Shown here: positions 21,745-32,244 of the stretch, piece after piece
Layout of the letters: each line of letters begins with the position of its first letter
How positions within the stretch are numbered: the first letter of the stretch is position 1
NCBI GenBank assembly: GCA_019828595.1
Contig: JAHQRK010000028.1
Coordinates: 496,001-560,000, forward strand
Direction of reading: 5' to 3'
Source of the DNA: Aphanomyces cochlioides
Taxonomy: Eukaryota > Oomycota > Saprolegniomycetes > Saprolegniales > Verrucalvaceae
DNA length: 64,000 nucleotides
Notes under the pieces: model-generated
Told to the model about the DNA's origin: nothing
Seen by the model: the letters and a program-made list of their open reading frames with translations, nothing else
The model's database searches: none
Made by a program: the position numbers and the translations under genes

Positions 21745-22330
21745 AGCCACCGTGATGTCGGGCAGTACCGTCGCAGTGATATCTAGCGCGGACGAGTTAG
21801 CATTGCCGTACAGCCTTGGATGCGTAAAAACAATGGAGATTGCCAGAAGATTGATATTGTTCCCAACAATCCTTGATTGCGGCGGCAACACAATCTTCCA
21901 TCAAAGATTGACACGCGGTTCGTGACAAGTTTGATTTCGCCTTAAATGACGCCCCATCTCTGAACAACTACACAGTCGCGAACGCAAAGATCGTCGCGGA
22001 TCCCAGCATTCATTAGCGCCTTGGTCAAGCTAGAGACAGGAGCGACCGTAACAACTGAGACAAAGGAAGCTTGCTCGTTGTCGGCGGAGATAGACGGAAT
22101 CCTTGCCACTGAGTCAGACTGCGCCTGACGAAGTTTTGAGTGGTCGGAAGCGTGCCGCAAAAGAGCGCAACGAGATCAAGATGCGTGCTCGCAGTCGCGT
22201 CAATGGATATTGACAATGAGTGCTTGCGCGAGGATTGCGACTCGCAAGCCTGCCATCCAGCTAGCTGGTGGTCAACCTAGAAGGGGCTCGCAGATTGTGT
22301 AGTTGCACCACCGCCACCGAGTTTTGTTTT
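21745..22330. repeat. broken duplicate of the divergent upstream region, with ~450-bp insert
   Basis: The first 65 bases (about 21755-21810) and the last 75 (about 22258-22330) match the 5' end of the minus-strand gene at 20173-20655. About 450 bases between them do not match the other tandem units. Short minus-strand frames at 21942-22216 may be a displaced gene fragment, but I recognise no family. A cleaner copy of the same upstream region lies at about 23645-23790. These define the left edges of tandem units B and C. Confidence 0.65.
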
Positions 22331-22338
22331 TCTTGATG

Positions 22339-22434
22339 GCAAGTCTGCAAATAGATTGTAACCCCAACAACACTCCACTGAAGGAAGTATTTCAGTGGAG
22401 TGTTGCTGGGGTTACAATCTATTTGCAGACTTGC
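22339..22434. repeat. 43-bp inverted repeat, 10-base loop
   Basis: The arms 22339-22381 and 22392-22434 are complementary over 43 bases with one mismatch, around the loop AGGAAGTATT. The right arm contains the sequence found once just upstream of the start codon in the other two units (GGTTACAATCTATTTG). The left arm is therefore an inverted copy of that promoter-proximal segment. The right arm ends 22 bases before the start codon of chimera B, so a transcript would probably carry the hairpin. Confidence 0.93.
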
Positions 22435-22456
22435 TCCGTGGCTGACGAGTCCAAGC

Positions 22457-23416
22457 ATGAGACCAAGGGTGGCGTTCTGGACGACACGGTTGGCAGTGCA
22501 GCATATTCGCAATGGCTTGACAGCCTTTGCTCTCATCTATGTGATCATCCGTGGCCTTTCAACGCCGTCGTCTCCATTTACTGTCGCTCAAGGACCGCCT
22601 CCGCCGCTGTCTCCCCAAGACACAGCATTTGCCGTCGCGTGCCGCTCGATCTACGACACGAGTCGCCACCCCCAAATATGTTATTTCGATGATGGATTTG
22701 ATTGCCAGCAGCTCTGTCAGCGCCTTCATCACTCACTCGGGTACTATGTGACCAACTGGCCTTCGACATTGACTCCCGCTTGTGACGCTGCTTGCAATGT
22801 CCGCCAAAGCTCGATCTGCGACAGCGGCGCGTCGTTCCTCCAGTTCTGTGAGGACGTAGCCCGCGCTCGAGCTCAGGCCGCATCGCCTCTCGTCGTGGCG
22901 CAAGTTGTCCAGTCGAGTCAGTCCTTCTTCTCGCACTTGGTGCTATTTGTCGTCGCCGCATCCAACATCTTGGTGTTCTTCACAGAGTACAAAGCCAAGG
23001 ACCTCGTGGCATCCCATGATGATTCAGCTTTGTACGAAGCCTCACGGAGTGACGTGACCACATCGCTCATCTCTCACTTGATGTCCATGAACAACGCGAT
23101 CCTTGCTGTCTTTGGCGAGCTCGACAAGCACGAACGCGCAGTCAAAGGCAAAGAACTCGTCGACGTGACGCTGCCGACGATGTTTCGGTTCTTGGAACGC
23201 CGTCTCGTGATGATCAGCGTCGGCGATCCATACTTATTGGAGAAACTTTCGTTGGCCGACTTGGAAGTCTACTTGACGGTCGACATGCTCAAGACCAACT
23301 TCCTCCGCGACATTGACACGAGCACGATCCCGGACGGGTACACGCACGTGATGCGCATCTACAACGCGGTGAAAGAGCATCCCAAAGTCGCCGAGTGGAA
23401 CCACCGGAAGAACTAA
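22457..23416 (+). CDS. chimera B: 8-Cys membrane protein fused to GST C-terminal half (319 aa)
   Basis: Same length and architecture as chimera A: basic N-terminus (MRPRVAFWTTR), signal-anchor helix, eight-cysteine region, second hydrophobic helix, then the GST helical half from about residue 205. The DNA of the GST part and of the second hydrophobic segment is almost identical to chimera A. The cysteine-rich region between residues about 60 and 105 differs strongly, although all eight cysteines are kept. Start ATG chosen by alignment with the other two units; the open frame extends 19 codons upstream into the hairpin. No glutathione-site domain is present. Confidence 0.87.
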   Translation: MRPRVAFWTTRLAVQHIRNGLTAFALIYVIIRGLSTPSSPFTVAQGPPPPLSPQDTAFAVACRSIYDTSRHPQICYFDDGFDCQQLCQRLHHSLGYYVTNWPSTLTPACDAACNVRQSSICDSGASFLQFCEDVARARAQAASPLVVAQVVQSSQSFFSHLVLFVVAASNILVFFTEYKAKDLVASHDDSALYEASRSDVTTSLISHLMSMNNAILAVFGELDKHERAVKGKELVDVTLPTMFRFLERRLVMISVGDPYLLEKLSLADLEVYLTVDMLKTNFLRDIDTSTIPDGYTHVMRIYNAVKEHPKVAEWNHRKN

Positions 23417-23857
23417 TCCCTCAATAAACTTGATAGACTTTCCTACGTCTTTCAACTTTCCACAGCCATGTCGTTTTCCTTGATGTATACGTCAACTTTG
23501 ACCTTCCGAGGAATGTTTACGTCATGATGACCTTCAACAGCTGAATGAAGGCCAAGATTGAAGTCTTGGGAGACTAATGCAACTCAAAGGCAGCGAGATT
23601 GACTCAAACTCCGAGCCCCTCGATGGAAAGTCGATCAGTCGCCGCGGGGGATTGGCAGCACCGCCGTCATGATATCTAGCGCGGATGAGAAATAGCATCA
23701 TGCTGGCTGGTGGTCAGCCTAGAAGGCGCCAGCAGATTGTAGAGCCGCACCGCCACCACTGAGTTGCTTCTCTCGATAGCAAGGCGACATGAAGTAACCG
23801 ATCGAGGAGAGCTGGAGGTTACAATCTATTTGTGGACTTGCTCTGACGAGTCCAAGC

Positions 23858-24982
23858 ATGCGACCGAGAGCGGCGTTCTGGACCACGCGGTGGACTGTGC
23901 AGCATATTCGCAATGGTCTCACAGTGTTTGCTTTGGTTTATGTGATCATCCGTGGCCTCTCGTCGTCTTCATCTCCGTTGTCTGTCGCTCAAGGACCACC
24001 GCCGCCACTGTCACCACAAGACACGGCATTTGTCGCCCAGTGCCGCACGCACTACGAAGCGTCTGCTCTTCGCCGCAACCGATGCGACGATCCCCCCGCG
24101 CAGCTCTGCCAGAATATCTGCCTTGGGCTTGTTGCCAACTTGACGTACTATGCGTCCCTCTGGCCCACGACGTTACTCCCGGCGTGTGACGCCACGTGCG
24201 CTGTCCACCAAGGCTCGATCTGCAACAGCGGCGTGTCATACCTGCAGCTCTGCGAAGCGGCCGCCCGCGCCAGGGCTCAAGCGGCAGCTCCTGACCAAGT
24301 TCACGTCATGGTGCAAGACGACCGTGCAAGTCCATCGTTCTTCTCGCTCTTGGTGCTCATTTTCGTCGCCGCGTCCGACATTTTGGTCTCCTTGGCAGAG
24401 TACAAAGCCAAGTACCTCGTCGCACCGCAGGATGAAGCTGCATTGTACGACGCCTCGCAGCTCGACGTGACGGCAGCGCTCATCTCCCAAGCGCTCAAAG
24501 CCGCCGAGCAGCCCGAACACTTGCTCACCGTCGCGAAGACCAGCTTTGAAATCCGCTGCTTGTTGTTTGACAACTCGTGCGACCAGGCGCTTCAGTTGAT
24601 CGTCTTGTTTCAAGTCGTGAGCTTCTTGTGGCACTATCGTAGCCGTGCGACGCAATTCCTCCCCGCGAATTTGCGCTTCGACAATGACGAACCAACGTCG
24701 CCGACTAGTGCTGGGGAGACGGAAGGACAGTTTGAAGAAACGCCGCCCCCCGCGAGGACGAGCTCAGGATCGCAGGAGTTTTCCAAAGCGCAGTCCATGG
24801 CGGCATTCACCCAAGGCAGCGCTCCTGGTAGTCGCGCGGGATCCCGCGAAACACAAGTCCAGCCCCCTGAACCAGCAGCGGCTGTAGCCCCCGTCGCCGC
24901 TTCCCCCGTCACTTCCCCCGTCGCTCAAACCGCCGCGGCGCCATCGCCCTTTGGTAAACTCACTCGGCTCATGGGCAAATAG
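23858..24982 (+). CDS. 8-Cys two-helix membrane protein, parental form (374 aa)
   Basis: The unfused member of the tandem family. Residues 1-205 correspond to the chimeras: signal-anchor helix near 18-34, eight cysteines between about 60 and 145, and a second helix (FFSLLVLIFVAASDILVSL). From residue 206 it continues with its own sequence: an amphipathic region (QALKAAEQPEHLL), a third hydrophobic helix (ALQLIVLFQVVSFLWHY), and a 110-residue Ser/Pro/Ala-rich tail ending GKLTRLMGK. I infer an N-terminal lumenal or extracellular loop and a cytosolic tail. No family recognised. It shows what the chimeras lost at the fusion point. Confidence 0.82.
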   Translation: MRPRAAFWTTRWTVQHIRNGLTVFALVYVIIRGLSSSSSPLSVAQGPPPPLSPQDTAFVAQCRTHYEASALRRNRCDDPPAQLCQNICLGLVANLTYYASLWPTTLLPACDATCAVHQGSICNSGVSYLQLCEAAARARAQAAAPDQVHVMVQDDRASPSFFSLLVLIFVAASDILVSLAEYKAKYLVAPQDEAALYDASQLDVTAALISQALKAAEQPEHLLTVAKTSFEIRCLLFDNSCDQALQLIVLFQVVSFLWHYRSRATQFLPANLRFDNDEPTSPTSAGETEGQFEETPPPARTSSGSQEFSKAQSMAAFTQGSAPGSRAGSRETQVQPPEPAAAVAPVAASPVTSPVAQTAAAPSPFGKLTRLMGK

Positions 24983-25813
24983 TCATTTCCCCCTCAAGTT
25001 TGTACGTTTTACTGTAGATTGCATAACCTAAATCCACACTGTGTATACCATCAAGTCCATCAAGTCTTCTGTCCATCTTTGATCGAAATTGCTGCTTCAG
25101 GAGTAAGGGAGGAGATCGAAAAGAGCTCTAGTGCCTTCCAGTCAATTTAAAGCACTTCTAGAGCTTGCCCCCCTTGAGATTTCCTCGCTGGAGGGGGAAT
25201 AAACCACAGGGGCGAGGGGGGACATTGCCAGAAACCAGGGGGGGCTCAGCTTTTGCTCTCTGCGTTAGGGTGCTAGGATACAACTGCAGGTAGAATCAAT
25301 CAACCACGGCAGATGTCTCTCCAGCGGAGAATGCAAGCAAATCCCCATCACAACAGGCTTCCTTCCACTCTGGACTCTTGCGCATGGAGGATTCGAGTGA
25401 TAGGTAGCCGACCTAGCGACCTTCCTGGCCAACTACAAGGCTGCCCACGACTACCCAGCACTCCGGAGTGAAAGTTTGAGGTGGCTACCATCAGCAGTCA
25501 GTCGCTGGAACCTTTTTCCGTCTTCTACACAACTCAGTCTGCTCTACAAAACCAGGGCTAGTTGTCCTGGCGACGTGTGACGTTTCTCGAGCTCAATCTC
25601 CGTTGAGAACAATCAGCGACGCAAGCTGCGTGGTGCGATTGTGCGCTGCGTTTGGCCATTCATTCGACGTGAATACGCATGTTGTTTACGTTTATAAATA
25701 CGAAATCGTGAGATAACATCGTCGTGAGCGACATTTTCGTGGTCATGCAACAGGCAAGCAGCAGCGCAGGTGTCGTCGATTCCAGCGTCGACGAGACCTC
25801 CATCGGTTGAATA
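24983..25813. other. intergenic, no gene seen
   Basis: No coding signal. Several G-rich runs (around 25190-25250) lie between the membrane-protein gene and the converging RBR ligase gene. Confidence 0.5.
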
Positions 25814-26668
25814 TCAAGCGTTGGTTTTCGTATGCAGTTTCTTCCACTTTTTGATCGATTGGTTTTGTTTCTGGCGGCGCAAGACGCCTTTGGCCCCGTC
25901 AAAGAGGAGCAGTGGCGGCGCCACGACGGCAGCCACGCCGACACCAACGGCGGCGACGGCTAAAGCAGCGACTGCCACGACGGATTTCGTGACAGCGCGA
26001 ATGGGAGCGGTGGGTCCAAGTGCGGACGATTCCGACTCGAAGAATGCTCGAGGTTTGCACATGGCGTCAGCGTGACGACTCCATTCGACACGGCAGAGCC
26101 AGCAGAATTCAAATTCGCAGTGCGCACACGTCATATGCGTACATCCGCCTTGCTTTTCAATGTCGGCGCGGCAATTTGGACACGCGCGGACGTCGCGTTC
26201 CTTCTCGCAGCGTTTCCAAGCTTTGAACGAGCGATCTTGGCACCCAAAGAGGTGATAGGCTTCGCCACAGTCGCCACAGGATGATATATTGCAGGCATCG
26301 CAGTGGATTTTGCGGCCCGTGGACGTCACGCGCTCGCCGCAGCGGGGACACACGCGACCTGTGCACACTTTGGCTTTAAGTTCGACGTAGCGGGCAAACA
26401 TTTCGGGCGACACGAGGTCTAAAATCATGTCGGGAGTAAAGACCACCGGACAGGTCGGGCACTGGAGGCGGCGCACGCGGCCTTCTTGAATTGCAAGCTC
26501 GACGTACGTTTGAAGGCATTCGTGGCAAAAGGCGGTCGTGCAGCTTGGGCACTCAATCATCGTTGTAGAGGACGCGTCGTAGCAAATCGCGCACGACAAC
26601 AACGCGTCCGACATGGTTCTCGTCGACTTTTCAGGCACGGTCAAGGCAAGTGGTGGGGCAATGGACAT
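25814..26668 (-). CDS. RBR (RING-IBR-RING) E3 ubiquitin ligase, membrane-anchored (284 aa)
   Basis: Single exon. RING1 occupies about residues 25-75 (CAICYD, CPSCTTAFCHECL, CPTC), the IBR domain about 95-150 (CPRCGERV, CDACNISSCGDCGEAYH) and RING2 about 160-200 (CPNCRADIEKQGGCTHMTC, CWLC). The Cys in GGCTHM is at the position that forms the ubiquitin thioester in the Parkin/HHARI family. A glycine/alanine/valine-rich hydrophobic segment at about residues 235-255 suggests a C-terminal membrane anchor followed by a basic tail. The start at 26668 is preferred; a second ATG 18 codons later is possible. It should transfer ubiquitin from E2 to substrates at a membrane. Confidence 0.93.
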   Translation of the reverse strand: MSIAPPLALTVPEKSTRTMSDALLSCAICYDASSTTMIECPSCTTAFCHECLQTYVELAIQEGRVRRLQCPTCPVVFTPDMILDLVSPEMFARYVELKAKVCTGRVCPRCGERVTSTGRKIHCDACNISSCGDCGEAYHLFGCQDRSFKAWKRCEKERDVRACPNCRADIEKQGGCTHMTCAHCEFEFCWLCRVEWSRHADAMCKPRAFFESESSALGPTAPIRAVTKSVVAVAALAVAAVGVGVAAVVAPPLLLFDGAKGVLRRQKQNQSIKKWKKLHTKTNA

Positions 26669-27719
26669 GCAACGAACAAGAGAGAGCGAGGTGGTAGACG
26701 GTCAATAGACGGTTGGGTTGTGGCGAGAAGAAGGCCAAAACGAGCGTCGCTCAAGGTATCTTTGGGCGTCCAACACGACAAAGTTCGAGATTGTCCAGCG
26801 GTGGGAACAATATTGCACCAGAATAGCTGGCAACGGAGACCTAAACCCAACCAGCTCTCTTCGTGTCTTTCCACTTCACGCCGACCAAGCAGCTCGCCGT
26901 CGTCCCCAGCGTCGGTCACTGCTTGGATGGCTTCATGGCGGCCACATCGAGCGGCGGAACGACTGGGATTGGAGTGGCAAGAGCGCATTAGATGGTTGGA
27001 CTAAGTGCACTTTGCACTTTTGGTGGTTTCTTCCAGTCATGTCATTGTACAGTGTAATGCGCCGCCAGAGTTGCGTCTTCCTACTTCAAGCTACAGATCC
27101 TGTGAAATCCTTGGAGCTTTTTTAAAACCCAAGACAAGACACGTACGCAAGAGGAGTCGCGTTTTTGCCGCCATATCTCGCGCTTGCCATCGGCATTGAC
27201 GCTACTGTAGAAAGTGTAGCCGACGTCGTACCGTTTCACCCACCGACAACCTCGTGGCGTGGTGGAGGAGGTTCCACGCAGGGGAAGAAACGATGCGACG
27301 ACGTCACGCGTGGCTTTCAAAACTTGTTCGATCTGAGACTTGCATGGCATTTCGATTGGAGTGTCTGATGCGTTTCAACCGAAATGGCCATGTTGTTTGC
27401 TTTTTCAACTTTTCAACGCCACGGCAACATGCTGGAAGATCGACTTGCATGTGATTGACCATGTAGAGATGATAGAGATGGCTGGTTTGTAGTAAAATCT
27501 TGCCCGAGTGTTGCTGAACCGCTCTCATCGCGATACCATGAACTTCGCAAGGCCTTTTCGGTGTTTTGCGCTTGAGCTGGATGCAGAATCGCGATCGAGT
27601 TGGGTGCCGACATGGACTGTGCAGTCTGCAGGAAGTGCACTTTGCCTTTGTCGACTATTTTGACCAAGTAGTTCAAGGCGTAAAAATTTCACTTTGTTGA
27701 CTTGCGGCGCGGATTGACC
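26669..27719. other. intergenic, no gene seen
   Basis: About 1 kb between divergent genes without a recognisable coding segment or structured repeat. Confidence 0.45.
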
Positions 27720-28891
27720 ATGCTCCGAAAATGTGCGATGCAACTTGGAGCTTCGGCTGTGGCTGCTGGCATTGTCGTAGGCCACGCAGCAGCGCCTCAA
27801 AGCCACTGTGAAAAGATCTACGAGAGTGGGTACGTACATCCTCGCAATCGTAGCTGATGGCGTCAACCTGCAAGCCAAGTGTTGGGCCGTGGCGTCAAGT
27901 TGGAGCTCTGGAAGGCCAAGGTACGCTTGCATTGCAGCTCGGCAGTCATTTGACTTGCTCATCTAGCATAAAAATGTCGAAGTGTTGGATTTGGAGAGCG
28001 AAACCATCCAGACGGGGCTGACCCATATCCGCGACTACAATTCGTCTGGTGCCAAGTTTATCCACTGCGCCAACAAATTGATTCGCAATGTGCTTGAAGC
28101 TGCATTGACTCAATTGCCAAATGACGAAGACGTACTTCCCTTCTGTTCTGGCTTGGGGGGAATTGATGCCATGGTTGTAGGCAGTCGTGACGACGCCGCT
28201 CGGTCACAAAGTCAAAGGCATTGACTACGAAGAGGGCGTCTCAATCTGTGGGATTGCCTTGGTTGAGAACAAACTCTTGAGCGAACAGTACGTCGATTGC
28301 GACGCCAATTCCTGTCGACTAAGAGGCATGATGTAGACTCCAATCTGTACTGGAGACGACGTTGCCGTTTGAGTCGTCGATCGGACAATTGCAAATCCAA
28401 GGCGAGTCGGGCAATTTGACGACGATCGACTTGCCCGCTGGCATTGAAGAGATGCACGTCATCTTGCTCTACCCCGAGTTCGCCTCCTTTGAAAAGATCC
28501 AACCTGCTATCAAGGTGCATCTTATGGCGTCTTTGTGGTCTAATTCTACCGGGCTAGCATTTGCTCAAGGTTGGTGTCGCCGCTGACAACATCCAAGTCG
28601 TTACTTTGGTCACTTGTCCTGCTGCTGCCGACAAGTTTTGTGCTGTATGTGTACTCGTCTCCATCCCCATCTTTGTTGAATCGACGACATTTGTAGGAGT
28701 TTGGTGACGTGAGTCTAGTTACCGCGGCGTTCGACACGACGTCTGATAGCCAACAGCGTATTGTGCCTGGCATTGGCAATTTTGAAAAGAGGTACTTGGG
28801 TGAAGCCACAGACGCTCCACCTGCCCAAGACGAAGCCGCCGGAACTGATTCGGAGTCGAGCTCGTGGTCGTCTTGGTGGCCTTTCAAGTAA
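27720..28891 (+). CDS. UPRT-like protein, PRPP loop degenerate, 7 exons (~291 aa)
   Basis: Exons about 27720-27829, 27875-27920, 27967-28131, 28181-28287, 28337-28514, 28570-28644 and 28697-28891 give 292 codons in frame. The order of segments follows uracil phosphoribosyltransferases: HIRDYNSSGAKF, NKLIRNVLEAAL, TPLGHKVKGIDYEEGVSICG, then IVPGIGNFEKRYLG near the end, which aligns with the uracil-binding IVPGLGDFGDRYFG of the family. The PRPP-binding loop, normally DPMLATGGT, reads YPEFASFEK here, so the Asp and the glycines are missing. A hydrophobic N-terminus and an acidic Ser-rich tail are extra. It is probably a non-catalytic relative. Confidence 0.8.
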
Positions 28892-28944
28892 CTCGTGCGT
28901 TGTACAAGCTCGAGTCGTTTTCCGTAGTGAGAGAGCAGCTTTTC

Positions 28945-31361
28945 TTACGATTCTTTTGCTCCAGTCCGCTGTTCTCGTCTCTTTTTCGCTACCAGCCCTA
29001 CCCGTTTGAACTTCATGCTCTTAGTCTTGGCGGCACCTTGGTGCTTTCGAGGGTCATGCGTTGACATGCGAACGACGTCGCGACATCCTTTGCCACCTTC
29101 CCAGTGAGCACTTGTGTTCGACACGCCAATGACGTTCCCACATGGACATTCCTTCACTTGACTTGGGTGTTCGCGAGAACAGAGCCCACAAATAAATCGA
29201 CTGGCGTAAATACCTACGAGGAGAATGAGCTTGCGACTTTCCAAGGATCAATTATACCTTTGTCAGCCTCGGGACATGACGATGCACTGTGGCAAATATC
29301 ACAAGGGAATGCCTTGCCGCAGCATTGAAATCGAAACCATCGAAGTGATTTTGAGTAGTGAGAACAGCGGCCTTGGTTAGGCAAAGGTTGACCGATGACA
29401 GGAGCATCTTCTTTGGGTTTCTTCTTGAGCTTGGGCTGGCTGTGGTCGACGAAATGTGCTGATGATTGATTCACAATTGTGAAGGATTTGCATTGGACTG
29501 CCATCTTCGTGTGGCATTTTCGACACGCGACTTCCGATCGAATGCGCGGTGTGATTCCAATCAGCCCTTCCTCTGAGCAAACTCCACAGACAGCCAAAAA
29601 CACACTTGGGGGCATTAAATCCACGAGTGTGCAGTTGATCAAGCTCAAATTGACTGACATTTCGTTGGCCGCATGCATCAAGACAGGCCGCAGTTCGACA
29701 GTTTGGAGCACACTGCATCGACGACACCATTGACGCACAGACGGCTGAGCTAGTGTCAAAACTGAATCAAATCCAAGCGGGCATTGCGCGCACTGGAATG
29801 AACATTTCCAAGCATGCATTTGTAGCGTATCAATTTGATGGAGGAAGAGCGATTCAAGTTGAACGTGGATGGCCTTTGCATCAGGTTCCATGTCAAGCTT
29901 TACCCGCATATTCGCGGGAACGATGCGTCCATCGGATGTGTCCTCTTCATCTTCATCTGACACATCTTGGATATGAACACCTTGGGATGGATTTGGCGGT
30001 GAAGGCCCCGGCGACAGTGGTTGAGTTGTTGCCTTGGCCTTGACGTATTCAGACAAAACCTTAAACCGTGCAATACAATCGCGCATCGTTTTGCCTTCGA
30101 CACAGTCAGCAATGCGCTGCCATCGTTGTTTTGGATCCATGGACTTCGCGGGGAATTGCTTGAGAGCTTTATCAAGCTGAGTTTGTTGCGCAGTCGTCCA
30201 CACTGTTGGGTCTTGTTTAGTTGTTGATACACGGCTAGCTTGAGTGTTTGAGGGCTCATCATGCTCGAAGCGGCATGAATTGCCTTTGTTGCATTTGCCT
30301 TCGACGTAATATTTGCATTTTGTTTTTTCCACAGCAGGCTTCACCTCCGATGATGCGTTCGAAGCAAAACTATCGCTTCCTTGAGGAAATGACAAAGCAG
30401 TACTTGGGGAAATAGCTTTGCTAGTCAAATCGATCTGTAACGAGCTTGAACTCTTATATTTTCGTTTGCTGATTTTCGGAGTGTTGTCAGCAACGCTAGT
30501 AGATTCAGCTGTTGGCTTGTCATCCTTTGATGCAGCGTTGTTCTTGGACTTTCGTTTGGATTTTGTCGTTGACTTTGAAGCCACTGAGGCACTTGAGGAG
30601 CCTGCGGTGGCATCGGCAGTAGGAGCGCCCTCGGTAAGAGAAAGTTGAGCAGACAAGCCTTCTTCCAGCGTTGCGGTAGAACTTTTATCCTTCTTTTCGT
30701 TCTTTGACGTCATATCAACTGGGTGAAGAAAGGCGCAATTACTTCCATTTTTGCATTTTCCAGCAAGGTAGAAGCGACATTTTCGTGTGCGCTTCTTCTT
30801 AGCCTTCTCGTCACTGGTTGCTTCCGTGGAGACCACACTTGGAGCTGGGACTTTGGACTCCTCAGAAATATTGCTGGTTCTTTCATCAAGCAATACCTCC
30901 GAGTCTGTTGTGTGAGTTGGCGCGTTTGATTCTTCTGAGATTGATGCCTGTACTGAGGGTACTGTCAATGCTTTCGGTCGAATTAAGTCCCCCAAGTTGT
31001 TATCGAGCCATGTGAGCGTTTTTCGAAGCACCAATTGTCCAGGAAAAAGAGCTTGCCGTTCTTGCAATTGGCGCGCAATTTGTGGGGCGTACTTTTTCTC
31101 AAACACTTGGACTTCGCATGCGATAGAGAATATCAAGGGTTCTTCAGGGTATGTTGCAGGCACTTGGATTTGAATTGTCATGCCGTTTTCCAATTGGAAG
31201 GGAAACTCTGGATCGCTTGGCTTCATTTGCAGAGTCAGAGTGCATGGGCGACGTACGTCTTCAGGAGTGATCTCACGGACAACACCGTACCGTCGGACGA
31301 CCGAAAACAACTCTCGCTCTGCTTCAGATGGAATAGAGCGCAATATATCTTGCCAGGACAT
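28945..31361 (-). CDS. RWD, CCCH zinc-finger, SANT and CHY zinc-finger protein, 2 exons (~790 aa)
   Basis: Exon 1 29258-31361 and exon 2 28945-29213 join in frame across a 44-base intron. An RWD-like domain (about residues 1-115, with YPEEPLIF) is followed by two CCCH fingers (CRFYLAGKCKNGSNCAFLH and CKYYVEGKCNKGNSCRFEH), a SANT/Myb segment (WTTAQQTQLDKAL...RWQRIADCVEGKT) like that of ZRF1/DNAJC2, a cysteine-rich middle, and a CHY-type zinc finger at the end (GRCSHYSKSLRWFRFQCC, CDIC, then FICGLCSREHP and CPCGN from exon 2). It is likely an RNA- or ubiquitin-pathway protein. It ends 53 bases from the converging UPRT-like gene. Confidence 0.85.
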
Positions 31362-32244
31362 GGACACACGCCGCGAAGAAATGAGAAATGAGCTATGGAG
31401 AGCGTGCCGGTCGGGAGAACGCGTGGAAGTCGCCAAGGAAAATTCAATTGATAATCCCCTCCAAGAGTGAAGGTCTCCTCAGACTGTTGATATTATCCGC
31501 ATACAGTCTAAATTATCCGGATGAAGCAGTCTGAAGTCCTACAGTATAAAATTAAATAAGATATAAAATCATGCAGTAAATCACGTAATATTTTTTAGAT
31601 TATGAATTAGATTATATTTTTATTCATTTAAACAGTATATTGTTTGGTGAAGACATTCAGTCGATTGAGCCTTGTTCTTCATCGCTCATGTTTATCGCCT
31701 CATGGGGTGCAGAGAAGCTGGTGCCTCTCAAAGCATTTCCCCAACTTAGACTTATCGAGTGACTTCCCCAGAATGGAAATGGCACGACGGGGTTGCATCC
31801 AGTGGCGGTTCTGGAGTTAAGACAGCCTGTGTGGATGGAGTTTCAATATACTACGAAGTCAAACACTTCGTCGATTGTCGCAAGGCATTCCCCAAGGACA
31901 TTATTTCAAGATTCGAGTCCTTTGTGACGTGCTTTTTTCTCCCGAACCATGATGCGGAAGTGGTGTTGGTCAGCATGAGAAATGTTCCGCATACGGATAC
32001 CTATTGATATCCGCTTGAAAACTATCTGGCACTATCCGTTCCTTACTGCGGCGGTCCTGCAGTCGAATGAGAATGGAACTTCAGCAGTAGTAATATCGTG
32101 ATATTCACCGTGCTGCTCCATGCATAGATCTTACCCTGTGATGGAGTTTCGCTTGCTTTTTGATTGCTCACACTCATTTCATTGTCTTTTACTAGTACTA
32201 TTAATAGTATCTCATTTGTACCGTGGTACCGGTATTTCATAATA
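31362..32244. other. AT-rich intergenic
   Basis: Unusually AT-rich from about 31540 to 31650. A short open frame at 31759-32007 (82 codons) has no recognised family and I do not call it a gene. The left end is the promoter of the zinc-finger gene. Confidence 0.45.

Noticed and set aside
31905..31925. B-box-like ATTCGAGTCC
   Set aside because: No A-box or acceptor stem upstream; chance match.
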